Below the pieces are notes generated by a model, which had not been told where the DNA came from, did not search any database, and saw only the letters and a list, made by a program, of their open reading frames with translations. This document shows, one piece after another, positions 24,524 to 34,830 of a DNA stretch of 64,000 nt (position 1 is its first letter; each line of letters opens with the position of its first letter). The position numbers were made by a program, and so were the translations under genes. Source of the DNA: Leptobrachium leishanense (taxonomy: Eukaryota > Chordata > Amphibia > Anura > Megophryidae); the NCBI GenBank assembly GCA_009667805.1, contig CM019064.1:270611662-270675661 (forward strand), written 5' to 3'.

Positions 24524-24603
24524 CACTATATTGCCAAAAGTATTCGCTCACCTATCCATATGCGAGTCAAGGCAGGTGAGTGAATACTTTTGGCAATATA
24601 GTG
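24524..24603. mobile_element. Tc1/mariner-type minimal palindromic MITE
   Basis: An 80-bp foldback whose ends are CACTATATTGCCAAAAGTAT and its inverse, flanked by TA on both sides (24522-24523, 24604-24605). The terminal sequence is a widely seen Tc1/mariner-type terminus in fish and amphibians. Only about ten bases separate the two arms. Confidence 0.88.
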
Positions 24604-24612
24604 TATAACCCT

Positions 24613-24691
24613 TCGTGTAAATACTTAAAACGAGAGAAATCTCAATGTATCCTTGCTGGTAAAATACTTTATAAATAAATAAATAAATACC
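24613..24691 (+). mobile_element. LINE or SINE 3' tail
   Basis: Contains AACGAGAGAAATCTCAATGT, then ATCCTTGCTGGTAAAATACT, then TTATAAATAAATAAATAAAT. It is the same tail as on the LINE at 33955-34270 and the SINEs at 26284 and 30174. Confidence 0.8.
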
Positions 24692-24755
24692 AGCAATAGT
24701 GCTCGCTCACTAAGTGCCTATTGAATCGACTGGAATTGCATTAGTAACCCAGTAC

Positions 24756-25529
24756 TAGGCTTGTGCACCGATTTTTTTTTCGGTTCGATTCGGTTCGATT
24801 TGTTCAGATGTTTAAACTTTTCGATTCGGCTCGTTTCGACCGATTTCTGTTTCGATTCGGTTCGGTTCGGTTCATTTTTTGTGTAAATTTTTTTTTCGGA
24901 ATATCGACCATTTTTCGTATTTTCGTGTCACTTTGCTCGTTTTTTGTATCGACTTTTCGGAAATTTGGGAACTTTTCATTTTTTCGGAACTTCTGTTCTC
25001 CTTGTTTCAAAGTGTCTACGATAATTCTGGCGATTCTATCGTGTTTTATTTTATTAAATAAAGATCCTTTTTTTCTTATGAATAATTGAATATACATTTC
25101 ACAACTTTATTTAATCATATTAAAATGGTATGAAAGCCAAGGAACAAAAAAAATGAACAAAACGATTTAAAAAACGCTAAACTGACCCGAATGCCACAAG
25201 AAACAAGTGATACGCATTTACAAATACAAAATTTACAGAATCAGCGATATAACCGATAATAGTTAAATATACGATTTCCAGAATTACCGAAATGGAACCG
25301 AAATCACGAATGGAACCGAAATCATGAATAGAGCAAAAATAAATTTCGATTTGAGACATTTCAAGTCCATTTGAAAAATCCGAAAATTTTTCGTTTCGGC
25401 TCGGAAATCTTTTCGGATCTATCGGTTTTCGGGTCCGATCCGATTCGGAAATTCGGCCGAATCCGAACACACGAATCGGGAAATTTCGTGAAAATTCCAA
25501 AATTCCGAAACACGAAACGCACATCCCTA
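24756..25529. mobile_element. hAT MITE with perfect 8-bp duplication
   Basis: Starts TAGGCTTGTGCACCG and ends GCACATCCCTA. CCCAGTAC flanks both sides exactly (24748-24755 and 25530-25537). The inside is low complexity, made of TTCGGTTCG-like and CGAAT-like runs that are inverted between the two halves. That composition explains the 108- and 137-codon open frames, which are not genes. Related termini occur at 11514-13143 and 43364-46475. Confidence 0.92.
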
Positions 25530-25537
25530 CCCAGTAC

Positions 25538-26283
25538 AAGTAGCAGGTTGCAAGGACAGAGTTCAGGGTAGAATATATACTCCTTGCCACCTACGTAGGT
25601 TTTAATAGTTTACTGGTCTTGAGATTTAATCTTGAAAACAAATGTGAGATTTGGTATACCAGTGAGGTCACGTTCAATCTTGTTTACGATTGAGTGAACA
25701 TACTCGAATCCATCACTATTTACAGTGTTTTTGTTAAATCTGGTTCAATAAAATAATTTTAACTATTTCCTCTATGTTTAATTTTCTCTCTAGCCATGAA
25801 TGTTAAGATCGTTTTCAGTTGTAAAGAAAGTCCTATGTATTTTTCTAAACTTGGCAAATACTTGGCAGCATACTAGATGCATTTTGTTATTTATAACAAT
25901 GTCATGGAATGTGCTAATAACCTTTAAAACATTTGTTGCTTGCATTCTTGCTGGGGAGCCTAATTAATTCACTGCAGTGACAGGAAACTCATCCAATGAT
26001 TCTATGCAGCTATCAACAATATGTAACAATTCTAATCAGCTTCTTGTATGTCTATCTTCCTGTAGTCATATCTGTTGATCCTGTGAGGTGTTTCAATAGA
26101 TACATGCTTAACGGGGATGATTTCATCTATAATTCAATACAATAAAGACAACGTATACAGTGAGATTTATTATCTGTAATTCCAAGTAAACAGGTTACAC
26201 ATTATAATGCTGTATTTATGCTGTGATGTTGTGTGATAAAAAAGATAGAATAAGCAGAGATTTAAGTAAAACATCAAAGTAGT
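25538..26283. other. Unassigned AT-rich DNA
   Basis: No feature recognised. Confidence 0.5.
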
Positions 26284-26482
26284 GCTGGGTGGAGTAGAGG
26301 TAACGTCACTGCTCTGCATGGAGAGAGCCTGTGGAGACATGGGTTTGATCCCAGCAAGAGCACCTCTCCAGTAAGTGTACTTGGGCAAGACACCTAACGG
26401 TACATACTCACCACCCAGGACATACTTGAAAATGAGAGAAATCTCAATGTATCCTTCCTGGTAAAATCCTTTCTCAAAATAA
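26284..26482 (+). mobile_element. tRNA-derived SINE with LINE tail, copy 1
   Basis: The tRNA-like head starts GCTGGGTGGAGTAGAGGTAA (A-box region) and contains GGGTTTGATCCCAGC (B-box region). It is followed by a body with CTTGGGCAAGACACCTAACG. The last part, from CCAGGACATACTTGAAAA to TCCTGGTAAAATCCTTT, is almost identical to the 3' end of the LINE at 32446-34031. The shared tail is what is expected if the LINE machinery mobilised the SINE. Confidence 0.88.
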
Positions 26483-26483
26483 T

Positions 26484-26985
26484 TAGTCAAGTTACACAGA
26501 ATGTGACAAACACTAAAACCTTACAACATAGGAGTAAAATATATGTAAGTTTATTCAAAACAGAGTGCAAAAGACCAAGAGGTAATACCAATATACTAGT
26601 TTTGGTACGCATCCATAGGATTAGGATTCACTATTCAAGCCATTTTGGGTGGCCTGATGATGGCGACAAGGGGGAAGCATGTTTGACAGACATTCCAAAC
26701 AATCGAGAGAAAGCAAGTGTTGACTGCTGTCACAGAGTCAAGATCAGCAGCTGGGGGGCTGACGCCGGCAAGGTATATTACCTTCTCACTGTCTATTAAC
26801 ATTGTGGTAATACAATATGTCTCTGCTGCTGCAAGATAAACTGTCCTGTTGTGAAGTGGCACATCTGCCGCACAGTGATTAGAGGAGACCTCTGTCCTGT
26901 TCTTACCCACAATCCAGGAGCATATCAGAGTGTTACATGTGGATTGAGTTGGGGTTGTATGAATGACTGAGTGTGCAGGACCTAT
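26484..26985. other. Unassigned DNA
   Basis: No element or gene recognised. The 98-codon plus and 91-codon minus frames overlap each other and lack recognisable domains. Confidence 0.4.
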
Positions 26986-26989
26986 TTAA

Positions 26990-28146
26990 CCCCTTCATTG
27001 CTGAGCCATTGCACCACTGTGTGCTGAGCTACTTTTTACGGTTTTGTGCTCATCATGTTTAAACGTGATTTGAAGTCATGTTTTATTGTATAACCCAGAA
27101 AATTAAATATCCTTATTTTCAGCAGACTCAGCAGATTCATAATAAATAATTATTATATTATACGTCATGTCCTGTCAGAATACTGTAACTAAAAATGTAA
27201 AAAAAAAAATGAATTTCCATTAAAATTTCAATCTACAGCGTGCAAAATAATTTTTTTCACATTATATCAACCTAGCCTTTGCGGTCCTATATTCTATTAG
27301 ATTGTAAGCTCTCAAGAAGGGTCCCCCCTCCTTCCATTCCATGTGTGTAACATGTATGTATATTTGTTATTTTGTCTCTCCCATTGTACAGCGCTAAAGA
27401 ATTTGTTGGTGGTTTATAAATACCTGTAACTGTAATGTAACTATGGGATACGCTTGTTAAAGAAAATAGAAATGGGAAAATACATGATGTTAGCTAAAAT
27501 TATAAACAAAATGTTGTTAGTTTATTAGTGCAGCATCATACATTATAATTAAAGAGTAAACAACAGTGCTGCATTAATAAAGAAAAATAAATAATTTTTA
27601 TTTTTATTTATTAATTTTATAAAAACCTTTTCTTGTTTGGAATCATTGGAAAGGCCATGCTCTGGCCTCTAGCTGCCACTGATTGGGAGATACAGGGGTC
27701 CAAAGAACCGCCTATCTCCACCATAGGAATTTCAAAAGGAAATACCTGGGCAGCTAGGGGTTAATGCCCTAACTGACAACATCACGCCCACGCACCATAA
27801 CATCAGTGGGTGGGGGGAGGCCCCAGAGACATGGCTTACATCCAAGATGTCAGCCACCTCAAGTAGAAGACCACTATCTGGATCGTGGACCTGCATCTAA
27901 GAGGTTAAAGAGTGGCATCTATGGAAAGGATAGACTTTGACCTTTCTAGCCATGCCTCTGTTTTTTTCTGTATGTCCTCCTGCTGGGGAGAAAGAGGGGT
28001 CCAAAGGTCAGACTGCTCCGAAACTCCATCCCGGGAGCATGGGGTCTCCCCTTTCGCTGCGAAGAACCCATGACATGTGGGGGACGTCCTCTGCACAAAG
28101 TGTGCGAACCCAAGGATGTCCTCCACACGCATCCACAGAGAAAGGG
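26990..28146 (+). mobile_element. TTAA-flanked family B element, plus strand
   Basis: Lies between TTAA at 26986-26989 and TTAA at 28147-28150. The start CCCCTTCATTGCTGAG and the segment TGTTTAAACGTGATTTGAAG match the plus-strand copy at 43785. A second, internal TTAA at 27905-27908 could mean a shorter boundary. The 3' tail of a LINE (27285-27440) is inserted or embedded in it. Confidence 0.65.
27285..27440 (+). mobile_element. LINE 3' UTR fragment, L2/CR1 type
   Basis: TAGATTGTAAGCTCTCAAG, then ATTGTACAGCGCTAAAGAAT, then TTATAAATACCTGTAACTGT is a frequent frog LINE 3' end signature. It lies within the family B element, which it probably entered as a 5'-truncated insertion. Confidence 0.65.
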
Positions 28147-28479
28147 TTAAACCTTGAACTGCAGAGAGCCCCTGGAGGATGTATGACCCGAAGGAGTATG
28201 TTAATGTTGTAGCGCAGTCTTGAGGTTATATAGAATAGGTGTACATTGCTATTGAGGCAGATTATGCATTTTATATTTTGTTACCAAAACCACATTATTT
28301 AATCTAAACTAGGTATTTTTAAAATCTTTAAAACTATATTAAAGAGCAGTGGTCTGAAGTTGGTATGTTTTATTAATTGGTATCCAAAGCACTCTTTGCA
28401 TGTTCAGATTGAAGTCATTCTGGTTTTGTTGCATTTTGAGGATTGTAATTGCGAAATGGAAATAAAAACAGCACTCACA

Positions 28480-28690
28480 AAAATAGGAGAGGATCCACTA
28501 ACAGTGCACACAGCTCTGAGGTGGCTGATCCTCAAATGACATGCAGGAAAAAAGAAATGAGCCAGCTCTTGTTTGGTCCAATAATGTATCTTTTAATATA
28601 TGGAGTCAAAGCCAAAAACCAGCAACATTTCAGCCCCAGTGGGCTTTTATCAAGCTTGTATGTTGAATTCACTGGTATCAAAACCATAAA
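28480..28690 (-). repeat. Penelope-like remnant with hammerhead-like core
   Basis: On the minus strand around 28618-28655 the order is TTGATAAAAGCCCACTG, GGGCTGAAATGTTGCTGG. This is the CTGATGA-stem-GAAAC layout with the core partly mutated. The stem AAGCCCACTGGGGCTG pairs well, and the surrounding sequence is non-coding. Confidence 0.4.
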
Positions 28691-30060
28691 AAAATTATAT
28701 TCAGTTTGAGGTCCGCCATTCTGATTTTGTGTGTGTCTATGTCAATTTTGGCACCTAAGTGTGTCATGATGTCAGGTGAAATTCATTGAAGAGAACTTTC
28801 TTGTTCCTCACTTTCGCTGTGTTACGTTGCTAATTATCTCATTATGATTGCAGAAAGCAACGAGCAAGAGACCTGGCCATTTTTATGCATCTTTATCATA
28901 TTTACTGTATTTAATACAAACATCTACTGGCCTAATAGGTTATTTACAGTAATTACTATGTATTATTGGATAATTAATTAAAAATGATTTTACAAAAAAC
29001 ACTGGTTTCTGACAATAGTTTTTTGGAAAATCACTTGCTAGTGAAAGGGGTTAACGGACACCATCTAGAGTTTAGCACCTCTTGTTCCAGTAATATTTCT
29101 GTAATGGATAAACAAATACAGGAACAATTTATAAATAAGAACATTTTCAAATTTACATGTTTTAGTCAGTTGCTTATCTCAAAATAAAAATCTTTATTTA
29201 AAAATGCTATTTCATCCTATATTAAAGTGTTAACTTGCATCCCATTATTGAAATAAATGTTATGATATATATATATCATTATATATATATTTTTTTTTTA
29301 ATTAAAAGCACCTTGTAGTAAAAGGGTTTAGTTTATAATCCAAGTACAACCAAATTTGGAGGGAATATATTTGCTTTAAAAAGACAATGCATCCCTATAT
29401 TTATGTGACCTGTAACTGGGAAAATAAATGGGAATCCAATACGTAAGAAGAAATTCTTCAAAAAATGATAAATTTCTTGGCGTTTTAGGGTTTTTGTTCC
29501 ATTTATTTAATAAAATATATGAACTGCTTGGACCTTCATGTTATCAAAAGAAAGTGTTAATTCTCCTTAAGAGTATGCCTAGGCTAATTTAGGTAAGCTG
29601 TTTGCACTTTGTAAAAAAATGACTTTTTATTGACTTCAAAGTAAGTTCCATTGCACTTGCTCCTTACCAAATGCAAGCTTCATATTAGCAAATGGTATAG
29701 AGTTGGAGACAAGTTTAATGCCTCACTTAGGCCCTACTAATGCATTTGTCAATATGAAGATAGAAAGTCTGCATTTATGTTGTCAGGCAATTTCTCTTCA
29801 CATTTTCCTACTTTGCGTATACTTAATATCTTCTACTTGTTCAGATATCCCTTTTTTGTGAATGATGTGTGGAATACGTTTGTATTAGTCTTATTTTATT
29901 TATCCCCTTCACTACTGCCAGGACACAATAGATTTATGGAAAACAAATATGCATCACACATATATTGATAGAGTACAGTAAAAAAAAACAACATCAATCC
30001 AGATGGCGCATAAAATAATAGATAGTAATTGTATACAGTCTTTCATTTTGAAGCACTTAC
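28691..30060. other. Unassigned AT-rich DNA with family E scraps
   Basis: Short family E phrases appear near 28990-29060 (CTAGTGAAAGGGGTTAACGG). A (TA)n run lies at about 29262-29291. Otherwise nothing is recognised. Confidence 0.45.
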
Positions 30061-30079
30061 TGTGTGGGACTTATATTTT

Positions 30080-30150
30080 GCCCATGAGTACCGACTGAGG
30101 AAGGCACTGTAGCCCAAACACGTTGCAGTACTATTATATTTTTCTGGCAT
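30080..30150 (+). repeat. Hammerhead-like remnant
   Basis: Contains CTGAGGA (30095-30101), a short GGC/GCC stem and CAAACACGTTGCAGT. The layout matches a hammerhead core with substitutions at two key positions, so it is unlikely to be active. The SINE at 30174 follows closely. Confidence 0.35.
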
Positions 30151-30173
30151 TTATTTTATTATGTATTTTACCG

Positions 30174-30390
30174 GCTGGGTGGAGTAGAGGTAACATCACT
30201 GCTCTGCGTGGAGAGAGCCTGTGGAGACATGGGTTCAATCCCGGCAAGAGCTCCTGTCCAATAAGTGTCCTTGGGCAAGACACCTAACGGTACATACTCG
30301 CCACCCAGGACATACTTGAAAACAAGAGAAATCTCAATGTATCCTTCCTGGTAAAATCCTTTCTCAAAAAAATAAATAATAATAATTATT
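30174..30390 (+). mobile_element. tRNA-derived SINE with LINE tail, copy 2
   Basis: Head GCTGGGTGGAGTAGAGGTAA, B-box-like GGTTCAATCC at 30232-30241, body CTTGGGCAAGACACCTAACG and tail AGAGAAATCTCAATGTATCC ending in an A/T-rich run. It matches the copy at 26284 over its whole length with few differences, so both are fairly young. Confidence 0.9.
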
Positions 30391-30775
30391 TATTTATTAA
30401 ATACATTATACAGATTTTTTTAACCCTGTAACTGGTTGCATGTTACACACAAGTTGGTAACCCAGGATCAAGATGGTCTGGGCACTCACCCACAATAGTG
30501 CCACATGAGCCTAGATTCCTGAGAGGCACCAAAATTGGCGTGTGTGATAAACCCATCTGTCTTTGTGCCAAAGTTGGTTTACTATTTTACACTATGGGAA
30601 CACTTTTGTCTGTGCTTTGTTCAAGTGCCAAAAGATATAAAGAAGGTTGTGGCCACTCTTTATTTGGCAAGAAGCGCTGATGCTAGAGCCGGGATTGATA
30701 GGGCTCTGAATAATATGAGTTGGTTACCCCTCTTATGCATCAACTTGGTTCTTGCTGACAATCTGCACTATTATT
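30391..30775. other. Unassigned DNA
   Basis: No recognised element. An 88-codon frame has no known domain. Confidence 0.4.
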
Positions 30776-31373
30776 CAGGTCTATTCACAAAACGAGAATG
30801 ACTGGAGAAGTGAAAATTCTAGGCCAAAATAGCCAAACCAGAAAATTCTCCCATTTATCTCACTTTCCAAATCGGCTATTTGGTCTAGATTGTTCTCTTC
30901 TCCTGACAGTTCTCCTGAGTTTCACCTTTAAGGCTAGGGTCAAACGAAAGCATTTTTACACGCGAACGTAAAAAAGTGCGTCCGAACGCATTGATGTATT
31001 TTTTCACGGAATACGCGAAAACGGTCATACGATGCGCATTTTCGTGCGTGATTTTTTACGGATCCAAACCAGGAAACTTTGGGTGTCCGGACGTTATGTT
31101 GGCCGGACATGAGCAGCGTCTGACGTCTCCAAATCACGCACACACGCCGCTAGTGGACGCAGCGCACTCTGTACGTCCGTACTAGCGGTTCTGCGTTCTC
31201 GAAAAAATGCGTTCATTTTCCACTTGCGTTGCGCGGCCGGACTTTCGTGTGACCGTACTTAGTATATTGGCCGTCATTGCCCATCATTTGCTGCTAGTGC
31301 GGCCGTAATTAAGTGCGCCAGAACGCACGTTAAAAATGCGCTGGTCTGACCCCAGCCTTAGTGAATAGACCTG
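30776..31373. mobile_element. MITE family C interrupted by a Harbinger MITE
   Basis: Termini CAGGTCTATTCAC and GTGAATAGACCTG are exact inverses. The body carries GAATGACTGGAGAAGTGAAA and the near-palindromic AGCCAAACCAGAAAATTC segment typical of family C. A Harbinger MITE (30932-31357) was inserted close to its right end. Confidence 0.8.
30932..31357. mobile_element. PIF/Harbinger-type MITE, copy 2
   Basis: Starts GGCTAGGGTCAAACG and ends GTCTGACCCCAGCC. The 3-bp flanks are TAA on the left and TTA on the right, so the TWA duplication is imperfect here. The interior is the same CG-rich sequence as at 8831 and lies inside a family C MITE. Confidence 0.85.
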
Positions 31374-32340
31374 TATGTTTTCTTGTGTATATTCCCTTTT
31401 GTTTTTCATAGACACAAACAAGAGTGGGACAGACATATGACACAGAACCATATTTTTAAGCAAAGGTTTTTATTATTTCACTATTGACCAGTCTGGGGAC
31501 TTTTACATTATTTTGTGCACAAAAAAGACTTTTTACAATTGATATCTATTATATTATGCGCCATCTGAATTGTTGCTCTTTTTCTACTATTATGTATAAC
31601 ACAACTTTTTGAGATTTTAGTTATGTTTTGGTTACCCGTTGAGACAGCACGTCTGATTATAACCACTATATTTGCATGAGTCACTTTTCACTTTTATGCT
31701 TTTATTGCACTTTCATTGCATAACTGATATTGCGCCTGCACATTTCTGTAATATATTGATACATTGCCTGGATATCCCAACCAACTGAGCTTGAGATAGT
31801 GTGTTGCATCAGATAAAACATTGCTACTAGCCCAATAAGTTCTTTTGTTTTTATAGGCTTGAGTGTCTGGGTATTCCATGGCTCCATGAGCACCGAACTG
31901 ACCCTGAATTGTATATAGCCTGCTGTGAGTGCATGATCCCTTATATGTTTAATGAAATTCTGAAAAACACATACTTTTTCAAATATATGCATGTTCTGAT
32001 GACATCTTCTGTTGAAATAGCGCTGGTTTGCTCCATAATACAGCTGGGGTCCTGTTTTTTTCACTCAATGAATCCAAGCTGTTTAAACGGTTTTGCCATC
32101 TCAGCAGAGATGCCAGAATTTCATTTGCAAGAAACGTAATTTCTCTGCATTGCTACAGAATTAAACCAAATAGACTATATTAGATATTGAGGCACCAGCA
32201 GGTGCTTTCAAGATCAAGTCTAGTTCAATTTTGGTAGTGAAGGAGATAATACCTAAGCTAAATTATATAATTGTTAAATAAGATTATTTACATATTGCCT
32301 AACACCTTATCACTATTTGTTTAAGTAATTTGCACCTGTG
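31374..32340. other. Unassigned DNA, family E fragment near the end
   Basis: From about 32060 to 32250, phrases such as GTAATTTCTCTGCATTGCTA and GCACCAGCAGGTGCTTTCAA match family E interiors at 18920 and 22840. The 120-codon minus frame near 31702-32064 has no recognised domain. Confidence 0.4.
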
Positions 32341-32384
32341 CTGATTAGATCTATAACCTTGTTAAATGGGTTTGGGTTTGAAAG

Positions 32385-32445
32385 CCCTACAACTAGGTTC
32401 CCTAATGCCAAAATCCCGACGGCCAACTTCCCTACACAGTCACTC
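32385..32445. repeat. Left piece of a repeat split by the LINE
   Basis: CCCTAATGCCAAAATCCCG and ACGGCCAACTTCCCTACACA recur at 34275-34310 and, inverted, at 34730-34825. The LINE therefore lies inside, or next to, a repeat family carrying this motif and the telomere-like tract. Confidence 0.5.
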
Positions 32446-33841
32446 AAGAGCTCATTACTACCTATCCATAAAAGTGGTGACGGTACTTTGGTATCCAACT
32501 ACCGTCCGATATCGTTGCTCCCTGTAATGTCAAAAGTCTTGGAAAAATGTGTCTACACACAATTACGTGATTATTATCAATATTGGAACTACTTAACCCC
32601 GGATCAATCAGGCTTTCGCCCAAATCACTCAACCACAACCGCCCTTTTAAAAGTCTGCAATGATATCCAAGCTGGGATGGAACAAGGAAACCTAACTGGA
32701 GCCATCTTCCTTGATTTTGCCAAGACCTTTGACACAGTAGACCATGGCATCTTGTTAGAAAAACTTAAAAACTCTGGCCTTGGTGATCGCACGCTAACCT
32801 GGTTTCAATCATATGTATCCGACCGATCACAATATGTGTCAATTTCTGGCAGCTCCTCCCTCCCGCTCCCAGTCACTTGCGGTGTACCCCAAGGCTCAAT
32901 ACTAGGCCCCCTGCTATTCACAATATTCATAAATGATCTGCCCAACGTCTGCAAAGCCTCAACTGTACATATGTACGCAGACGACACTGTGACCTATACC
33001 AGCAAACCAAATCTCCCGCAGCTGGAGGCCGTGCTGCAAGAACAATTCACAGAGGTAGAAAAGTGGATCAAAAACAACAAACTTTTTTTAAATACTGACA
33101 AAACTGTAACGATGCTCTTTGGAACAGCACCTAAACTACACAAATTGCAAAATCCCCATCTATGTGTTGGGACAATATCAAATGGCACACTGACCACAGT
33201 CACTTCTCTCAAATTCTCAAATATCTAGGTATGTGGTTGGACCCTAATCTATCCTTTGGCCCCCACATCGAAAAACTCTCATCTAAACTTTACCCCAAAC
33301 TAGGTGCCCTGTACAGAAACAAATCCTGCCTGAGTCCCGCGGTAAGAAAGCAGATTGTACAGCAAATGCTTATGCCGGCTATTGATTACAGAGATGTAGT
33401 GTATGCAGCCGCCCCGCAAACACACCTTCATAAACTTACTACACTGTATAACTCATTCTGCCGCTTTGCGCTACAATGTAACTACATGACCCACCATTGT
33501 GACATGTTAAAACAGCTAAACTGGCCATCGCTAGAATCCAGACGCACCCTTCACCTTTCCAGCCTGGTGTTTAAGAGCATCTCTGGGAAGCTGCCACCCT
33601 ACCTGAATAGACTGCTTCCCCCAGCAGCTCCCTCATCCTATAACCTCCGATCCAGGACCAGCACCTTACTTGCAATACCACAATACAAAAAGACAGTGGC
33701 TCGGTCCTCATTTTCCTACAGAACACCACAATTATGGAATAACCTCCCAGACACCATCAAATCTTCCACCAGTCTTAAGTCACTCAAAATTTCCCTATTA
33801 ACATACCTCAATACAGAATGCACCTGTAAACATGTAACCTA
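32446..33841 (+). pseudogene. LINE reverse transcriptase, one frameshift
   Basis: Encodes the catalytic core of a non-LTR reverse transcriptase, which copies the element's RNA at the nicked target. Visible in order: NYRPISLLP (near 32497), SGFRPNHSTTTAL, FLDFAKTFDTVDHG, GVPQGSILGPLLF (near 32881) and the active-site YADD (32974-32985). After the core the frame continues as YLGMWLDPNLSFGPHIEKL through LWNNLPDTI to a stop at 33839. The open frame from 32338 ends at 33228 because an 8-bp tandem duplication (CTCAAATT then CTCAAATA, 33208-33223) shifts the frame. The later part continues in the frame open to 33842. No other disabling change is seen within it, so the copy is probably young. Confidence 0.93.
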
Positions 33842-34270
33842 GTGACTATATTTCCTACATATTTATTTTCTGTTAATCTGTATATTTGTGTTGTTAATAT
33901 CTTACATTGTATTACTTTGTATTTCTGTAAATGTAACACTTCAATGTACTTGAACCCAGGACATACTTGAAAACGAGAGAAATCTCAATGTATCCTTCCT
34001 GGTAAAATCCTTTATAAATAAATAAATTACTAACATACTTCAATGCAGAATGCACCTGTAAACATGTAACATAGTGACTATATTTCCTACATATTTATTT
34101 TCTGTTAATCTGTATATTTGTGTTGTTTTTTTAATATCATGCATTGTATTACTTTGAATTTCTGTAACTGTAACAATTCAATGTTCTTGAACACAGGACA
34201 TACTTGAAAACGAGAGAAATCTCCATGTATCCTTCCTGGTAAAATACTTTATAAATAAATAAATAAATAA
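32446..34270 (+). mobile_element. 5'-truncated CR1/L2/Rex1-group LINE
   Basis: Contains the reverse transcriptase and C-terminal domain of ORF2 (32446-33841) and a 3' UTR ending with AGAGAAATCTCAATGTATCC and (ATAA)n. The 3' UTR is present twice in tandem, 33800-34024 and 34025-34270, each starting near the CAGAATGCACCTGTAAACAT segment. No endonuclease domain or first ORF is present. Assignment to the exact clade would need a tree. Confidence 0.9.
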
Positions 34271-34309
34271 CTCCCTGACGGCCAACTTCCAGACATCCAA
34301 AATCCCAGC

Positions 34310-34712
34310 GGTAACACTAACCCTACTCCCTAACCCCCTAAACCTAACCCCCCTAAACCTAGCCCTAACCCTAACCCCCTAAACCTAGCCCTAACCCCCC
34401 AAACCTAGCCCTAACCCAAACCCCCCAAACCTAGCCCTAACCCAAACCCACCTAAATCTAGCCCTAACGCCCCCTAAACCTAGCCCTAACTCTAACCACC
34501 TAAACCTAGCCATAACCCTAACACCCTAAACCTAGGCCTAACTCCCCTAAACCTAGCCCTAACACTCTAAACCTAGCCCTAACCCCCCTAAACCTAGCCC
34601 TAACCCTAACACCCTAAACTTAGCCCTAACCCCCCTAAACCTAGCCATAACCCCCCTAAACCTAGCCATAACCCCTCAAACCTAGGGTTAGGGTGTTAGT
34701 ATTAGGGTTACC
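34310..34712. repeat. Degenerate telomere-like tract
   Basis: Long run of units built from CCCTAACCCCCCTAAACCTA, i.e. vertebrate CCCTAA telomere motif mixed with AAACCTAG. From about 34683 it turns over at AACCTAGGGTT into TTAGGGTGTTAGTATTAGGG, so a short opposite-strand part follows. It is flanked by CGGCCAACTTCC repeats in opposite orientations. Confidence 0.75.
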
Positions 34713-34830
34713 TGCTGGGATTATGGATGTATGGAAGTTGGCCGTGTAGGGAACTTGGTATGTCCAGCACTTGTTTTGTCTGGAAGTTGACCGTCGGGAT
34801 GTTGGCATTAGGGAAACTGGCTGTAGGGAT
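34713..34830. repeat. Inverted copy of the CGGCCAACTTCC repeat
   Basis: GGAAGTTGGCCGTGTAGGGA and GGAAGTTGACCGTCGGGATG are the reverse of motifs at 32395-32440 and 34275-34300. The telomere-like tract thus lies between inverted copies. Confidence 0.6.

Noticed and set aside
24763..25590. Phenylalanine- and arginine-rich frames on both strands
   Set aside because: They lie in the low-complexity interior of a hAT MITE with an exact 8-bp duplication.
30174..30246. A functional tRNA gene
   Set aside because: The head of the SINE has A- and B-box-like sequence, but a cloverleaf is not intact and the same head recurs in SINE copies with a LINE tail.
34310..34712. A true chromosome end or simple end-to-end fusion
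   Set aside because: Repeats are degenerate, internal to other DNA, and the strand order is opposite to that expected at a fusion.
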